Assembly: GCF_013394165.1 (NCBI RefSeq)
Contig: NZ_CP041331.1
Span: forward strand, 124,001 to 188,000
DNA length: 64,000 bases
Source: Pseudoalteromonas sp. Scap06
Lineage (GTDB): Bacteria; Pseudomonadota; Gammaproteobacteria; Enterobacterales; Alteromonadaceae
Direction: 5' to 3'
The position numbers and the translations under genes were made by a program. The notes under the pieces are model-generated. The model searched no databases. It saw only the letters and a list, made by a program, of their open reading frames with translations, and was not told the DNA's origin. Below, piece by piece: positions 9,665 to 18,294 of the stretch (position 1 is the stretch's first letter; each line of letters starts with the position of its first letter).

Positions 9665-10933
9665 CTAGTGCGTTTCTTTGATTCGATCGTTGTATGCCTT
9701 TAAGAAATCATCTGACATTGCCATGGCGCCTTTAGTGTTCACTTCCTGAGAAATATCATCATATAAACTTTGATATAATTTCCAGCATTTAGACTCTATT
9801 TGACCAGGGATAATTTTTAACACGTTAGAATTATCGTTTGCCTGTTGATTAATTTGCATGGGAGAAACCTGCGACAACATCCCTTTTAACACGCCATCTG
9901 CACCAGCGAGTAATGCATGCTCATGCTTACGTGTGTCTATAAAGCTTTCTTTAATAGATTCATTCGAAGACAGAAAGCTTGCACTATTTTTTATGAACAA
10001 GTTCTGAATAACGTCATCAATGTTGGCAGAAAATTTTAATGGATTGTTTTGCTCAGCCTGAAACATCGTATGATTCAATCTTAATTTGTTTTTTACAATA
10101 GCGCGTTGACGTAAAGATTCCATAAGCTCAGTGAGCAATAAATTAAGCCCTTGGCCCATTTCAAACCACAGCTTTTCATTATCTAACGAATTTTTAAGTT
10201 CATCTTTAATCCCCAACCCTTTTAAAAACGCATCTGATAACGCCTTGTCACTTTGAACCACGTTTTTTACTGGTGCAGACTGTATCTCAGGCTTATGCTC
10301 ATTAGCGTGGCTACTTGAACGGGGGGGTTCTTGAATAGGCGCAGGGGTATCAACAGGTGCTGATGAATTGCTAACATTATTGCCAATGTCAAAATCATCG
10401 GTATTCATAAGGCGCGTTAATTCATCCCAGTCTTCCGGAATATGATTATCAGTTTGTTGCTGCGCAGTCACTGATATCTCAGGCATCGACTCATTCATAA
10501 TCGAGTCATCGAATGAAGGTATAGACTGCTCAGCCGGTTGAGAATTTTGCGCAGCGAAAGCATCTACTGATTGAAAATGACTTGGAGCAGAATTACTCAC
10601 ATCGACTTGTTGAGCTGATGTTAGCACCACACTGACTTGAAAATCGCCAATGGTTAACACGTCACTGTCTGACAAACGTTGTTTGTTGCCTTGACCGAGC
10701 GGCGCTACAGCAAAATTAATAAATAATCCATTGGTTGAATTATCGTATACGTAAAAAGAGTCACCTTCTTTTTCTATTATGCCGTGTTTACTTGAGATTA
10801 TTTTTTCGGGATCAGGTAAGTGCCAATCGCACGCTTCAGAGCGACCAAAAGTTAATGAATCTGTTACAGTTTTAGTGGCTTCTATTTCAGGTGAAAGTCT
10901 GTGATAACTAGTGATGTTTAGTATCAGTTCCAT
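9665..10933 (-). CDS. tagH: T6SS FHA-domain scaffold protein TagH (ImpI/VasC-like)
   Basis: This 422-aa protein is the first gene of the minus-strand T6SS operon. The N-terminal FHA domain (about residues 20-100) has the phosphothreonine-binding signature: LTFGRSEACDWHLPDP, ISSKHGII and DNSTNGLFIN. A Gln/Ser/Pro-rich linker follows (about 110-225). The C-terminal region (KNVVQSDKALSDAFLKGLGI, then a helical ...WFEMGQGLNLLLTELM) is the part conserved in T6SS FHA proteins (TIGR03354 type). The FHA protein is the classic substrate or partner of the PpkA kinase encoded divergently 393 bp away. Confidence 0.9.
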   Translation of the reverse strand: MELILNITSYHRLSPEIEATKTVTDSLTFGRSEACDWHLPDPEKIISSKHGIIEKEGDSFYVYDNSTNGLFINFAVAPLGQGNKQRLSDSDVLTIGDFQVSVVLTSAQQVDVSNSAPSHFQSVDAFAAQNSQPAEQSIPSFDDSIMNESMPEISVTAQQQTDNHIPEDWDELTRLMNTDDFDIGNNVSNSSAPVDTPAPIQEPPRSSSHANEHKPEIQSAPVKNVVQSDKALSDAFLKGLGIKDELKNSLDNEKLWFEMGQGLNLLLTELMESLRQRAIVKNKLRLNHTMFQAEQNNPLKFSANIDDVIQNLFIKNSASFLSSNESIKESFIDTRKHEHALLAGADGVLKGMLSQVSPMQINQQANDNSNVLKIIPGQIESKCWKLYQSLYDDISQEVNTKGAMAMSDDFLKAYNDRIKETH

Positions 10934-10968
10934 TTGATAAGTCAGTCCCTTATATCATTATTGTGAAC

Positions 10969-10998
10969 AGGATAAAGTAGAAGCGAAACTATTGTCAA
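10969..10998 (-). promoter_or_regulatory. Candidate sigma70 promoter of the T6SS operon (before tagH)
   Basis: On the minus strand a perfect TTGACA (10993-10998) is followed after 18 bp by TATCCT (10969-10974), about 35 bp before the tagH start. The -10 is only a 4/6 match and the spacer is at the long end. No sigma54-type GG/GC element was evident. Confidence 0.4.
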
Positions 10999-11210
10999 CA
11001 TTGAAATTAACACAAGAAAATATTGCGCTATTGATTTTGTCTCTAAAACAAGACGTTTGATAAACAAATTATACAGCGATGAAATATTTTACCGTAATGC
11101 TTTATAACTAGACCGAAAATAGCCTTCTTAGAGACTCCTTCTAGCTTTAAACCGACTTTTTCAATTTACAGTAAGGGAAATTTACCAACAATAATATGTC
11201 ATTCAGGCAT

Positions 11211-11219
11211 TGCTATAAT
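11211..11219 (+). promoter_or_regulatory. Extended -10 promoter for the T6SS kinase gene
   Basis: TGCTATAAT is a perfect extended -10 (TGn plus TATAAT) with no good -35. It lies about 108 bp before the kinase start and predicts a leader of roughly 100 nt. It sits in the 393-bp divergent gap 10934-11326, which otherwise shows no gene. Confidence 0.4.
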
Positions 11220-11326
11220 TGTATATTTTTGTAAAATACATGCTCATATCAGAGGGAAAATTGATAGATAAGCAGAGAATATTTACCTTTGTAATTATTT
11301 AACTTAACACAATAAAAGGATTTTTT

Positions 11327-13300
11327 ATGAGCAGTACTAATGATCACAACGATAAAACTCAGATTGCTTCCCTAGACTCAAACGCAAAAAAAACGTCAAA
11401 CATTCGCAAGCAAAATCTACTTGGCAAAAAAATATCTGGCCGCTATTTAATTGAAGAGCTGATTGGCCAAGGCGGGATGTGTTATATCTATCGGGCGCGC
11501 GATACTTTTTTAGAAAACGGTAATCGCTCAGAAGCATCGGTAGCAATTAAAGTACTTCAAGAAGAATTCTCAAGCTCTGAAGAAGCTATCTCACTACTAA
11601 AAGATGAAACAGCAAAAACGCAACAGCTTTCCCACCCAAGTATTGTCAAAGTGTACTCAGCAGACTCTGACGGCGATCTATATTATGTCACTATGGAGTT
11701 AATTGAAGGGGAAACACTAGAACAAATTATTAAACGAAACAAACCCTCTGGCTTAGCGTTTAAAAAAGCAAAAATTATTTTAAAGCAATTAACTGACGCT
11801 CTTGTATATGCCCACTCGCGTGGCGTCATTCATAATGACCTCAAGCCTTCAAATATTATTTTTGATTCTAACGGTAACCTTAAAGTACTTGACTTTGGTA
11901 TTGCCAAACACAAAAGCTTAGACGATCAATACGCTGTAAAAAATGACAGTGAACTGGCAACAATTGGCGGCTACACCCCAACATATGCAAGTCCTGAACA
12001 ATTAAAGGGTAGTGAAGCATCAGTAAAAGACGATGTATTTTCTTTTGCATGCATTGCTTATGAACTTCTCAGCAGTAAACACCCATTTAACCGTATTGCT
12101 GCAGATAAAGTTCCTAAAAACACAACAGTGAAAAAACCAAGTAACTGCCCTATTCTTTTGTGGAACAATTTAAATAAAGCATTAGTTTTAAATGCGAATC
12201 AAAGGCTTGAATCATTAGAGCCCATTTTAAAAAGTCTTACAACAAACTTAAACCCTGCTATTTTTGCTACAGCAGCGAGTATAGCCATTATTGCTTTGAT
12301 TACGCAAAACTATTACTCAAACTCAGATAATACTAAACAATTACAGGCACAACTCGATAATGCCAAAGCAATTAATCAACAAGTAGAAGCGTGGATGTCT
12401 TGGCAGGGGCCAACAATTTTAAACAAACTTGAACAAATCCCGCCACAATATGAAGTGCTTAAACAAGGGTTACTAAGATCAAACCAGCAAAGCATATTAG
12501 AGAGCTTTAACGATGAAGCTAATCAGTTTAATAATATCGCTGGTCGTAAATTTAAAGATTTCGATAAAATTATAGCCGTTTACTCTGATGCATTAAATTA
12601 TTACCCTGACTCAGAAAAACTATCAATGCAATTAGAAAGTGTGCTTAGGGAACGCCAATCAATTATTTTTGATATTACAGCCAGAATCGATTTATTACTC
12701 GAACAGTCGCGTTATAACGAGGAGCAGCCAAATAGTATTGCCCACTTGATTTTTGACTTAAAAGAAGTTGATAAAACTTACCGTTATCAGCCTACAGATC
12801 TTCACTTTGATAATTTTACAGTTGCGTTAAATACCGCGATAGAAAGTGACGATGTGATCACCCAAAAAGTTCTCTTAAACGTGGGTAAAATCGTTTTTAC
12901 AAACAACAAAAAAGCGGATGAGTTACTAGCAAATTTAATGCAGCGAGAATCTGCTATTAATGCATTAACTGCGTATCAGCAAAAGATTAATTTAGGCGAA
13001 CAGGCAGACTTTCCTCGTGCCGATGCCGTGGTGTTTTATGGTCCTAAGTTTCAACGATTCTCTGCTCAGTTAGAAACAATAGAAGATCATAAAGCTTTAA
13101 TGGAATTCGAAGAATTTATTAAATCTGAATCAACAGCATTACCGGATGACTTCTCACTTTTAATTTCGTTGAGAAAAGAATTGTCGAGACGTTACATCAG
13201 TACAGCAAACGATTTAATGAAAAAAAGAATGTATAAAGCCGCTGAACGTTTAGTTGAAAAAAGTGAAGCGATTACTCAGTCGTTAGACAAAATGCTCTAA
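11327..13300 (+). CDS. ppkA: Hanks-type Ser/Thr protein kinase of the T6SS locus (PpkA-like)
   Basis: This is a 657-aa membrane-anchored kinase. The kinase domain spans about residues 38-300: glycine loop GQGGMCYIYRA, the VAIKVL lysine, helix-C glutamate region, VIHNDLKPSNIIF catalytic loop, LDFGIAKH metal loop, and TPTYASPEQLKG activation segment. The HRD arginine is replaced by Asn (HND), so it is a non-RD kinase; the catalytic Asp is kept. A membrane helix (FATAASIAIIALI) at about 310-325 is followed by a 330-aa largely helical extracytoplasmic region with no domain I recognise. AAAAGGA lies about 7 nt before the ATG. It is divergent from tagH, its likely FHA substrate. It differs from P. 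aeruginosa PpkA in its C-terminal part, so the symbol is by role. Confidence 0.85.
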   Translation: MSSTNDHNDKTQIASLDSNAKKTSNIRKQNLLGKKISGRYLIEELIGQGGMCYIYRARDTFLENGNRSEASVAIKVLQEEFSSSEEAISLLKDETAKTQQLSHPSIVKVYSADSDGDLYYVTMELIEGETLEQIIKRNKPSGLAFKKAKIILKQLTDALVYAHSRGVIHNDLKPSNIIFDSNGNLKVLDFGIAKHKSLDDQYAVKNDSELATIGGYTPTYASPEQLKGSEASVKDDVFSFACIAYELLSSKHPFNRIAADKVPKNTTVKKPSNCPILLWNNLNKALVLNANQRLESLEPILKSLTTNLNPAIFATAASIAIIALITQNYYSNSDNTKQLQAQLDNAKAINQQVEAWMSWQGPTILNKLEQIPPQYEVLKQGLLRSNQQSILESFNDEANQFNNIAGRKFKDFDKIIAVYSDALNYYPDSEKLSMQLESVLRERQSIIFDITARIDLLLEQSRYNEEQPNSIAHLIFDLKEVDKTYRYQPTDLHFDNFTVALNTAIESDDVITQKVLLNVGKIVFTNNKKADELLANLMQRESAINALTAYQQKINLGEQADFPRADAVVFYGPKFQRFSAQLETIEDHKALMEFEEFIKSESTALPDDFSLLISLRKELSRRYISTANDLMKKRMYKAAERLVEKSEAITQSLDKML

Positions 13301-13478
13301 AAAATGCGTTTATTTATTGTTCAAAAATAACACAGCAGTGATTGAATAACGATTGCATAGCTATTAGACTAAAATCAAAATACAGACAACAAAGTCAAGG
13401 ACGACGAGTGCATTCATATCATCATACACTCCGCCAAGATTTTACATATTTAGACTTTTTATAATTTATGGAGTACCT

Positions 13479-13823
13479 ATGAAAAATTTAAGCTTGCTAG
13501 CTGCAGCACTCATACTCACTGGCTGTTCAGCAACATCTAAAACAAACAAAACTGAAGATGTTGTTATTGAGCCAACTCCTCAAATGAGCGAAGAAAATGC
13601 ACCAATATCACTTACGGTTATCACTAACCCAGCCGACTCTAGAGTTCGTATAATGAATATAGTGCCTGTGTATCAAGATGCTATTGAACTAGATGCAGGT
13701 AAATATGATATTGAAGTAAGTAAGGCAGGTTATATTACTTATAGAAACTGGATAACGGTTGATAAAAAAACTATCTTAACCATAGAGCTCGATGAAAAAC
13801 AATCAAGTCAATCTGCGCAATAG
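13479..13823 (+). CDS. PEGA-domain lipoprotein
   Basis: This is a 114-aa lipoprotein. The signal peptide has a clear lipobox (ALILTGC, Cys about residue 16). An acidic spacer is followed by a single PEGA-like domain at about residues 47-105 (LTVITNPADSRVRIMN, IELDAGKYDIEVSKAGYI, then a TIELDE strand). PEGA domains are common in surface or periplasmic proteins and in extracytoplasmic parts of kinases. It lies 178 bp downstream of the T6SS kinase on the same strand. It may be a partner of that kinase or of the T6SS, but this is position-based inference only. A strong terminator follows. Confidence 0.7.
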   Translation: MKNLSLLAAALILTGCSATSKTNKTEDVVIEPTPQMSEENAPISLTVITNPADSRVRIMNIVPVYQDAIELDAGKYDIEVSKAGYITYRNWITVDKKTILTIELDEKQSSQSAQ

Positions 13824-13838
13824 ACTGTTTAATGCAGT

Positions 13839-13866
13839 AAAATGCCTTTTTAAATAAAGGCATTTT
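13839..13866. terminator. Bidirectional intrinsic terminator
   Basis: AAAATGCCTTT / AAAGGCATTTT arms (11 bp) enclose a 6-nt loop, with A and T tracts on both sides. It lies between the convergent PEGA lipoprotein and DUF1294 genes. Confidence 0.8.
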
Positions 13867-13870
13867 AGCA

Positions 13871-14266
13871 TTAATAATAAACATACCAGATATAACCGCC
13901 CAAGCTTAAATTCACCGCTATACACAACCACAATACCACTATAAATACGCGCTTTTTTGACTTATGCCGTAAAGCTTGCTGCGCGATAAGTGCGCCTGGC
14001 CACCCTCCTAATAGAGCACAGAGATGTAAATGTCGCTCAGGTATACGACTTACTTGTTTACGATTCGACTGCACTGCTTTTCGTTTATCCCAGGCATAAT
14101 ATAAAAAAGTAATACCACTGAGTAATGAAATATAGATCGGTATAAACATCTCAATTTTATGATTTAAATAAGCAAGCCATATTGCAGCTATAAACATACT
14201 CGAAAATATAATTAAGGTACTTTTTATCAAAAATAATCGCCTATAATGAAAATAATTAAAAAACAC
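13871..14266 (-). CDS. DUF1294 family small membrane protein
   Basis: This protein has up to 131 aa and three hydrophobic segments (about residues 12-30, 40-56 and 105-128). The family core is clear: YYAWDKRKAV, then RIPERHLHLCALLGGWPGALIAQQALRHK. The biochemical role of DUF1294 is unknown. The start is uncertain. The longest reading uses a GTG only 12 nt from the divergent start at 14279. A TTG at 14230 with an AGGCGA upstream, or the ATG at 14197, are alternatives that would leave room for promoters. Confidence 0.7.
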   Translation of the reverse strand: MFFNYFHYRRLFLIKSTLIIFSSMFIAAIWLAYLNHKIEMFIPIYISLLSGITFLYYAWDKRKAVQSNRKQVSRIPERHLHLCALLGGWPGALIAQQALRHKSKKRVFIVVLWLCIAVNLSLGGYIWYVYY

Positions 14267-14278
14267 TTAGGTTAAATT

Positions 14279-14809
14279 ATGACATATTTAAAGGCCGCGA
14301 TGCTGCTGTTATCACTATCTATATTTAGTATTCAAGCAAATAATGAAGCAGACTTACTAGCGCCAGAACTTGCGATATTTACGCCTTACTTAGGCACATG
14401 GCAAGCGGATTTCAATACCGAAACAGGTCAGCCAAGCATTCAAGATGTCAGTAATTGGCAGCGCGCACTTAATGGTAAAGCCATTCGTACTTCACACTCG
14501 ATTAATGAGGGTGAGTATGGAGGGGAGTCAATGATTTTCTATGATCGTAAAAAACAGTCACTGGTTTTCTATTACTTCACAACAGCTGGTTTTTATACTA
14601 AAGGCGTCATGAAAGTGCTGAGCTCAACGCAATTTGTGGCTTACGAAGATGTTACTGGTAGCAAAGAAGGGATCACTAAAGTTAAATCAACCAGTGAATT
14701 TAAAGATCAACAGTTTGTTGTTTCTACCTCTTATTTAAAAAAAGGAGAATGGACTAAACCGGAACAGCGTATTTATACTCGCAGTACAAAAACCGTTAAA
14801 TTTAAGTAA
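14279..14809 (+). CDS. Secreted DUF1579-like/calycin-like protein
   Basis: This 176-aa protein has an N-terminal signal peptide (AAMLLLSLSIFSIQA, cleavage about residue 20). The body is a beta-rich repeat of short strands (PYLGTWQADF, GGESMIFYDRKKQSLVFYYF, KGVMKVLSSTQFVAYED) that resembles DUF1579-type lipocalin-like barrels. The start is 7 nt after an AGG. It is followed at once by a bidirectional terminator. No specific function can be assigned; the fold assignment is by eye. Confidence 0.55.
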   Translation: MTYLKAAMLLLSLSIFSIQANNEADLLAPELAIFTPYLGTWQADFNTETGQPSIQDVSNWQRALNGKAIRTSHSINEGEYGGESMIFYDRKKQSLVFYYFTTAGFYTKGVMKVLSSTQFVAYEDVTGSKEGITKVKSTSEFKDQQFVVSTSYLKKGEWTKPEQRIYTRSTKTVKFK

Positions 14810-14827
14810 CTTTGGTCCTAAAACTCA

Positions 14828-14849
14828 AAAGGCAGCCTAGGCTGCCTTT
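14828..14849. terminator. Bidirectional intrinsic terminator
   Basis: Perfect 10-bp palindrome AAAGGCAGCC-TA-GGCTGCCTTT between two convergent genes. Confidence 0.85.
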
Positions 14850-14868
14850 GTTATTTATAAAACCGCTA

Positions 14869-15411
14869 TTATTTTGCGAATTTTTTAAATGGTTCGTCAA
14901 CGGGTGTATCAGCTAGGTGATTAGTGTAATTGCTCATTACTTTTTGCGATAAACCAACAATTATTTCTAGCAGTTGCTGTTTACCGTAACCTACTGCAAA
15001 AAATTTCTCAATTTGCTCATTGCTAATTACGCCGCGATTGCGTGTCATTGCAAGCGTTGTTTCACGAAGTACTTCAAGTTTTGCATCTGCAAGTGGCGTT
15101 TCATTAACCAATGCATCAACAATACCTTGATCAACTTTCATTGAAGCGGCAATTGCGCTGTGTGCTGGTACACAGTAATGGCATTCGTGCTCAACATTAA
15201 TTGACTGCCATACCACTGTTAGCTCTTCTGCGTTAAACGATGTTTTTTGAAATAAGTCGTGCAGTACTTGGTAGCCTTTAAGAAGCGTAGGTGCTTCTGC
15301 CATTACTGCATGAAGGTTTGGCACCATACCAAATGCTGCTACTGAATCAGCCATAAGCGATTTTGATTCTTCAGGTGCGTTGTCTTGAGTATATAACGTA
15401 AATTCTGCCAT
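14869..15411 (-). CDS. Carboxymuconolactone decarboxylase / AhpD-like protein
   Basis: This is a 180-aa protein of the CMD/AhpD fold. The redox motif VEHECHYCVPAHS (ExxCxxC...H) near residue 95 is the AhpD active-site pattern. It probably acts as a small alkylhydroperoxidase or thiol reductase in the cytoplasm. The longest ORF starts at 15423, but GGAG ends 6 nt before the MAEFTLY start at 15411, which is therefore chosen. It is divergent from a TetR gene, and its own promoter overlaps the putative TetR operator, so it is likely the regulated target. Confidence 0.82.
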   Translation of the reverse strand: MAEFTLYTQDNAPEESKSLMADSVAAFGMVPNLHAVMAEAPTLLKGYQVLHDLFQKTSFNAEELTVVWQSINVEHECHYCVPAHSAIAASMKVDQGIVDALVNETPLADAKLEVLRETTLAMTRNRGVISNEQIEKFFAVGYGKQQLLEIIVGLSQKVMSNYTNHLADTPVDEPFKKFAK

Positions 15412-15455
15412 GTTCTGCTCCAATAAATTAATGTAATTAACTAACTTCGAAACAC

Positions 15456-15484
15456 ATACTATTTGATTTTGAGCGACTGCTCAA
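15456..15484 (-). promoter_or_regulatory. Candidate promoter of the AhpD-like gene
   Basis: On the minus strand TTGAGC (15479-15484) and TAGTAT (15456-15461) are separated by exactly 17 bp. The -35 hexamer is the end of one palindrome of the TetR operator, which would let bound repressor block it. Confidence 0.5.
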
Positions 15485-15507
15485 GTTAAAATTGAACAGT
15501 CGCTCAA
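15469..15507. promoter_or_regulatory. Double palindromic operator for the divergent TetR regulator
   Basis: Two 16-bp sites, TTGAGCGACTGCTCAA (15469-15484) and TTGAACAGTCGCTCAA (15492-15507), are separated by 7 bp. Each is a 6-4-6 palindrome of the form TTGARC-N4-GCTCAA (the second arm has one mismatch). The second is also the inverted copy of the first (15 of 16). This fits two TetR dimers on the 112-bp intergenic region. Confidence 0.7.
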
Positions 15508-15523
15508 TTTAATAGAAACTATT

Positions 15524-16111
15524 ATGGCCAATAAAGTTAAATTTGAACGCGAGCAAGTTGTTCGTGCCGCTAGTCAATTATTCTGGGAGAAGGGCTTTCA
15601 TGCTACATCCACTCGCGATTTACAAGATGCAATTAACATGCGTCCTGGCAGCATTTATGCGGCATTTGGCTCTAAGGAAGGTTTATATTGTGAAGCGATA
15701 AAAAACTATGCCAAGCAAATGCAAAGCTTAATAAATGAGCGTTTAGTATCATGCAGCAGTATTCTTGACGCACTTCAAGATTTTGTAGAGTATGTTGTTA
15801 TCTCCTCAAAAAGTAATACTCCAAGTGCTATCTGCATGTTAGTAAAAGCTAATAATGAGTTCATTGAGAAAGACAGTTATCTTTACCAAATCAGTGTAGA
15901 GCTAATGATAGACTTTGAACATTACCTTACTGAACTATTTACACTCGCTATAGCTGATAAAGGGCTAAGCGGAAATATTGCCGCTATAGATTATGCTCGT
16001 TTTTTCCAAATACAATTTACTGGCTTACGTAATTATTTTAATCGACCAAACGTAGAGCATTTAGCCAAACCAATGATCGAAAACATGTTTTCACTCATGA
16101 AAAGTCTTTAG
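15524..16111 (+). CDS. TetR/AcrR family transcriptional repressor
   Basis: This is a 195-aa regulator. The N-terminal helix-turn-helix (about residues 8-55) reads VVRAASQLFWEKGFHATSTRD and MRPGSIYAAFGSKEGLYCEA, which is typical for TetR. The C-terminal ligand domain has a TetR_C-like helical pattern and two Cys (positions about 89 and 106). It probably represses itself and the divergent AhpD-like gene through the twin palindrome 15469-15507. The inducer may be an oxidised or electrophilic compound, judged only from the AhpD neighbour. Confidence 0.85.
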   Translation: MANKVKFEREQVVRAASQLFWEKGFHATSTRDLQDAINMRPGSIYAAFGSKEGLYCEAIKNYAKQMQSLINERLVSCSSILDALQDFVEYVVISSKSNTPSAICMLVKANNEFIEKDSYLYQISVELMIDFEHYLTELFTLAIADKGLSGNIAAIDYARFFQIQFTGLRNYFNRPNVEHLAKPMIENMFSLMKSL

Positions 16112-16119
16112 CCGAAAAT

Positions 16120-16153
16120 AAAAAGGCAGCTAATCTAAATTAGCTGCCTTTTT
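16120..16153. terminator. Bidirectional intrinsic terminator
   Basis: AAAAAGGCAGCTAAT / ATTAGCTGCCTTTTT is a 15-bp perfect stem with a 4-nt loop between the convergent tetR and chemotaxis genes. Confidence 0.88.
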
Positions 16154-16176
16154 AATTTAAAAACAAAGTTCGACGT

Positions 16177-18294
16177 CTAGGTTTTTAATTTATTAAGTTC
16201 AGAGTCTTGCTGCGCAACCAGTTTATTCAGCTCTTCACTGCTGTCGCCTGCCTGAGCAGATAAATCTGAAAGCTGTGAGGCGGCATCAGAAATTATTGTC
16301 AAGTTGCGATTTATTTCTTCGGTGACTAGGCTTTGTTCTTCTGCAGCCGTTGCAATATGGGTAATTTGATTGGTTATTTCATCTACTTTCACAACCACAC
16401 TGTGCAGTGCATCAAAAGCCGTTGAGGTTTCATCTACTGCAGTTTCAGCGCGTACTACACCTTTTTCAATAACAGTTGATGCATTACCCACTTCTGAAAG
16501 TAAGCTGTCGATTAAACTACTAATGTCATCGGTTGATGAACGCGTTTTAGATGCTAAAGCTCTAACCTCATCAGCAACAACGGCAAAACCACGTCCGTGC
16601 TCCCCTGCTCGCGCAGCCTCAATAGCTGCGTTTAGCGCTAGTAAGTTAGTTTGTTCAGAGATAGTTCGGATCACATCAAGTATTTGGGTAATATCATTAC
16701 TACGCGATGCTACTTTCTCTACCGCCTGATTAGCTTCTTTAATTTCCTCTGACATGGTTTTAACTTGCGTCATAGCTGATGATAAGCTCGATTCGCTACT
16801 TACCACTAGGGTATTAATTTCATCTGCTTGTTGCGCCGATTGCTCTGAAGCTTTTGCCACTTCAAGTGCTGTCGCGCTCATTTCGTTCATTGCAGTAACC
16901 ACACTTTCAATTTCTTTAAACTGTGCTTGCACATTGTGCTTGGTTTCTACCGCAATGTTCGAAGTAACCTCACCTTGGTGTTTGGTTTGATCTGAGACCG
17001 CTTTTAGCTCACTGATCAATTCACGAAGTTTTGATAAAAACTTATTAAACCCTCCAGCTAGTGCAATCAATTCAGCGTGAGTATCTACATGCAGAGTTTG
17101 AGTTAAATCGCCTTCAGAGCTTGCTAAGTTGTCAACGCGTTCCTGAATTTGCTGCAGTGGCGCTACAACACTACCTACAACGAGCTTCATTACTATAAAT
17201 GCCAATACCGCAATCACAGTACCTGTGATCAAAATAATCACACCCAGCTCTTTTGCTGCCTCAGACATGCCTGCAGTTAATTGAATTGGCCCCTCAAAAG
17301 CAAGTTCCGCGGGTACTTCAATTAGCAGCATCCATTTCACATCAGCAAGCTTAATTTCAATTGGGTAAGACACCATTATTTCTGCGGCTTGCTTGTTAAT
17401 TCCTTTAGTGCCTTTTAGTGCTTTGTAACTTTCATAACTTTTAGCGCTAACAGCTTCTTTCAGTGGACGGCCTAATTTTTCTTTATAATGACTGGTACCA
17501 ACAATTAAGCCCAAATGGCTAAGTAACGTTACTTTTGCTTTGCCATTGTAAAGCGCATTTGAAAGCTCTTCTGTTAACTTTTGAAATACAGGTAAGGTAA
17601 TATCAGCCCCAGTTACACCAACAAACTTGCCTGATTTAATAACGGGTACAACAAGTGAAGTCATCATTTCTGAGTAACCCGGTGTTATCTCATATAAGTA
17701 GGGTTCCATAATGCATGGTTTTAACTTGTCTTTAGCACACAAGTACCACTCTGCCTCACGTAAACCAAATTCATTTATTTTATCCGCGTATTTTTCTGCC
17801 GCGTCTTCAACGACCTGTTGTTCAACCAAGCCATTACTGTTTTTAGTGAAATAAATTTCTAATGTTCCAGCACCGGCAACAGAGTGATCATAGCCTTGAG
17901 TAAATTCGCTATCTTTACCATCAAAGCCGTTTTGTTCAAACTGAGAATATATAGAAGAAATAACATCGTTACTTTCTAATAACGAGCGATTTAAAGAAAC
18001 AACTGAGTCACGTTCTATTGAGGCTTTGTCGGCATCTTCTAAAATGCTACCAAGCGAAAAGGGTATTCGGTAAGCTTCATTAATAAAGGCAGCGATTTTC
18101 TCACCATAGGCGGCTGCATTTGCTGTTAATCGACCATCCACCTCATTTACAATTAAAGTTTCGGCCTCAGCAGAAGTATTCGCATTACTCGATGAGAGTT
18201 TAGACCACAGTATGCCTGAAAATAGTACCACCGTTAAAAGTATACTTCCGACGCTTATCCACAATAACTTTTTTGCTAACGCTATTTCCCGCAT
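16177..18294 (-). CDS. Methyl-accepting chemotaxis protein with periplasmic dCache sensor
   Basis: This is a 705-aa transmembrane receptor. TM1 lies at about residues 9-30 and a long periplasmic double-Cache region at about 35-340 ([29 protein letters not shown] is typical). TM2 ([16 protein letters not shown]) is at about 355, followed by HAMP ([17 protein letters not shown]) and a cytoplasmic signalling hairpin. The hairpin tip [37 protein letters not shown] is intact for CheA/CheW binding. No C-terminal CheR-tethering pentapeptide is seen. Two Cys in the Cache part (DKLKPCIM region) may form a disulfide. The ligand is unknown; dCache receptors often bind amino acids or organic acids. Confidence 0.9.
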   Translation of the reverse strand: MREIALAKKLLWISVGSILLTVVLFSGILWSKLSSSNANTSAEAETLIVNEVDGRLTANAAAYGEKIAAFINEAYRIPFSLGSILEDADKASIERDSVVSLNRSLLESNDVISSIYSQFEQNGFDGKDSEFTQGYDHSVAGAGTLEIYFTKNSNGLVEQQVVEDAAEKYADKINEFGLREAEWYLCAKDKLKPCIMEPYLYEITPGYSEMMTSLVVPVIKSGKFVGVTGADITLPVFQKLTEELSNALYNGKAKVTLLSHLGLIVGTSHYKEKLGRPLKEAVSAKSYESYKALKGTKGINKQAAEIMVSYPIEIKLADVKWMLLIEVPAELAFEGPIQLTAGMSEAAKELGVIILITGTVIAVLAFIVMKLVVGSVVAPLQQIQERVDNLASSEGDLTQTLHVDTHAELIALAGGFNKFLSKLRELISELKAVSDQTKHQGEVTSNIAVETKHNVQAQFKEIESVVTAMNEMSATALEVAKASEQSAQQADEINTLVVSSESSLSSAMTQVKTMSEEIKEANQAVEKVASRSNDITQILDVIRTISEQTNLLALNAAIEAARAGEHGRGFAVVADEVRALASKTRSSTDDISSLIDSLLSEVGNASTVIEKGVVRAETAVDETSTAFDALHSVVVKVDEITNQITHIATAAEEQSLVTEEINRNLTIISDAASQLSDLSAQAGDSSEELNKLVAQQDSELNKLKT

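Noticed and set aside
16370..16990. Plus-strand open frames across the chemotaxis receptor
   Set aside because: They are antisense shadows of the MCP signalling domain, with Ser/Thr/Ala-rich composition and no ribosome-binding site.
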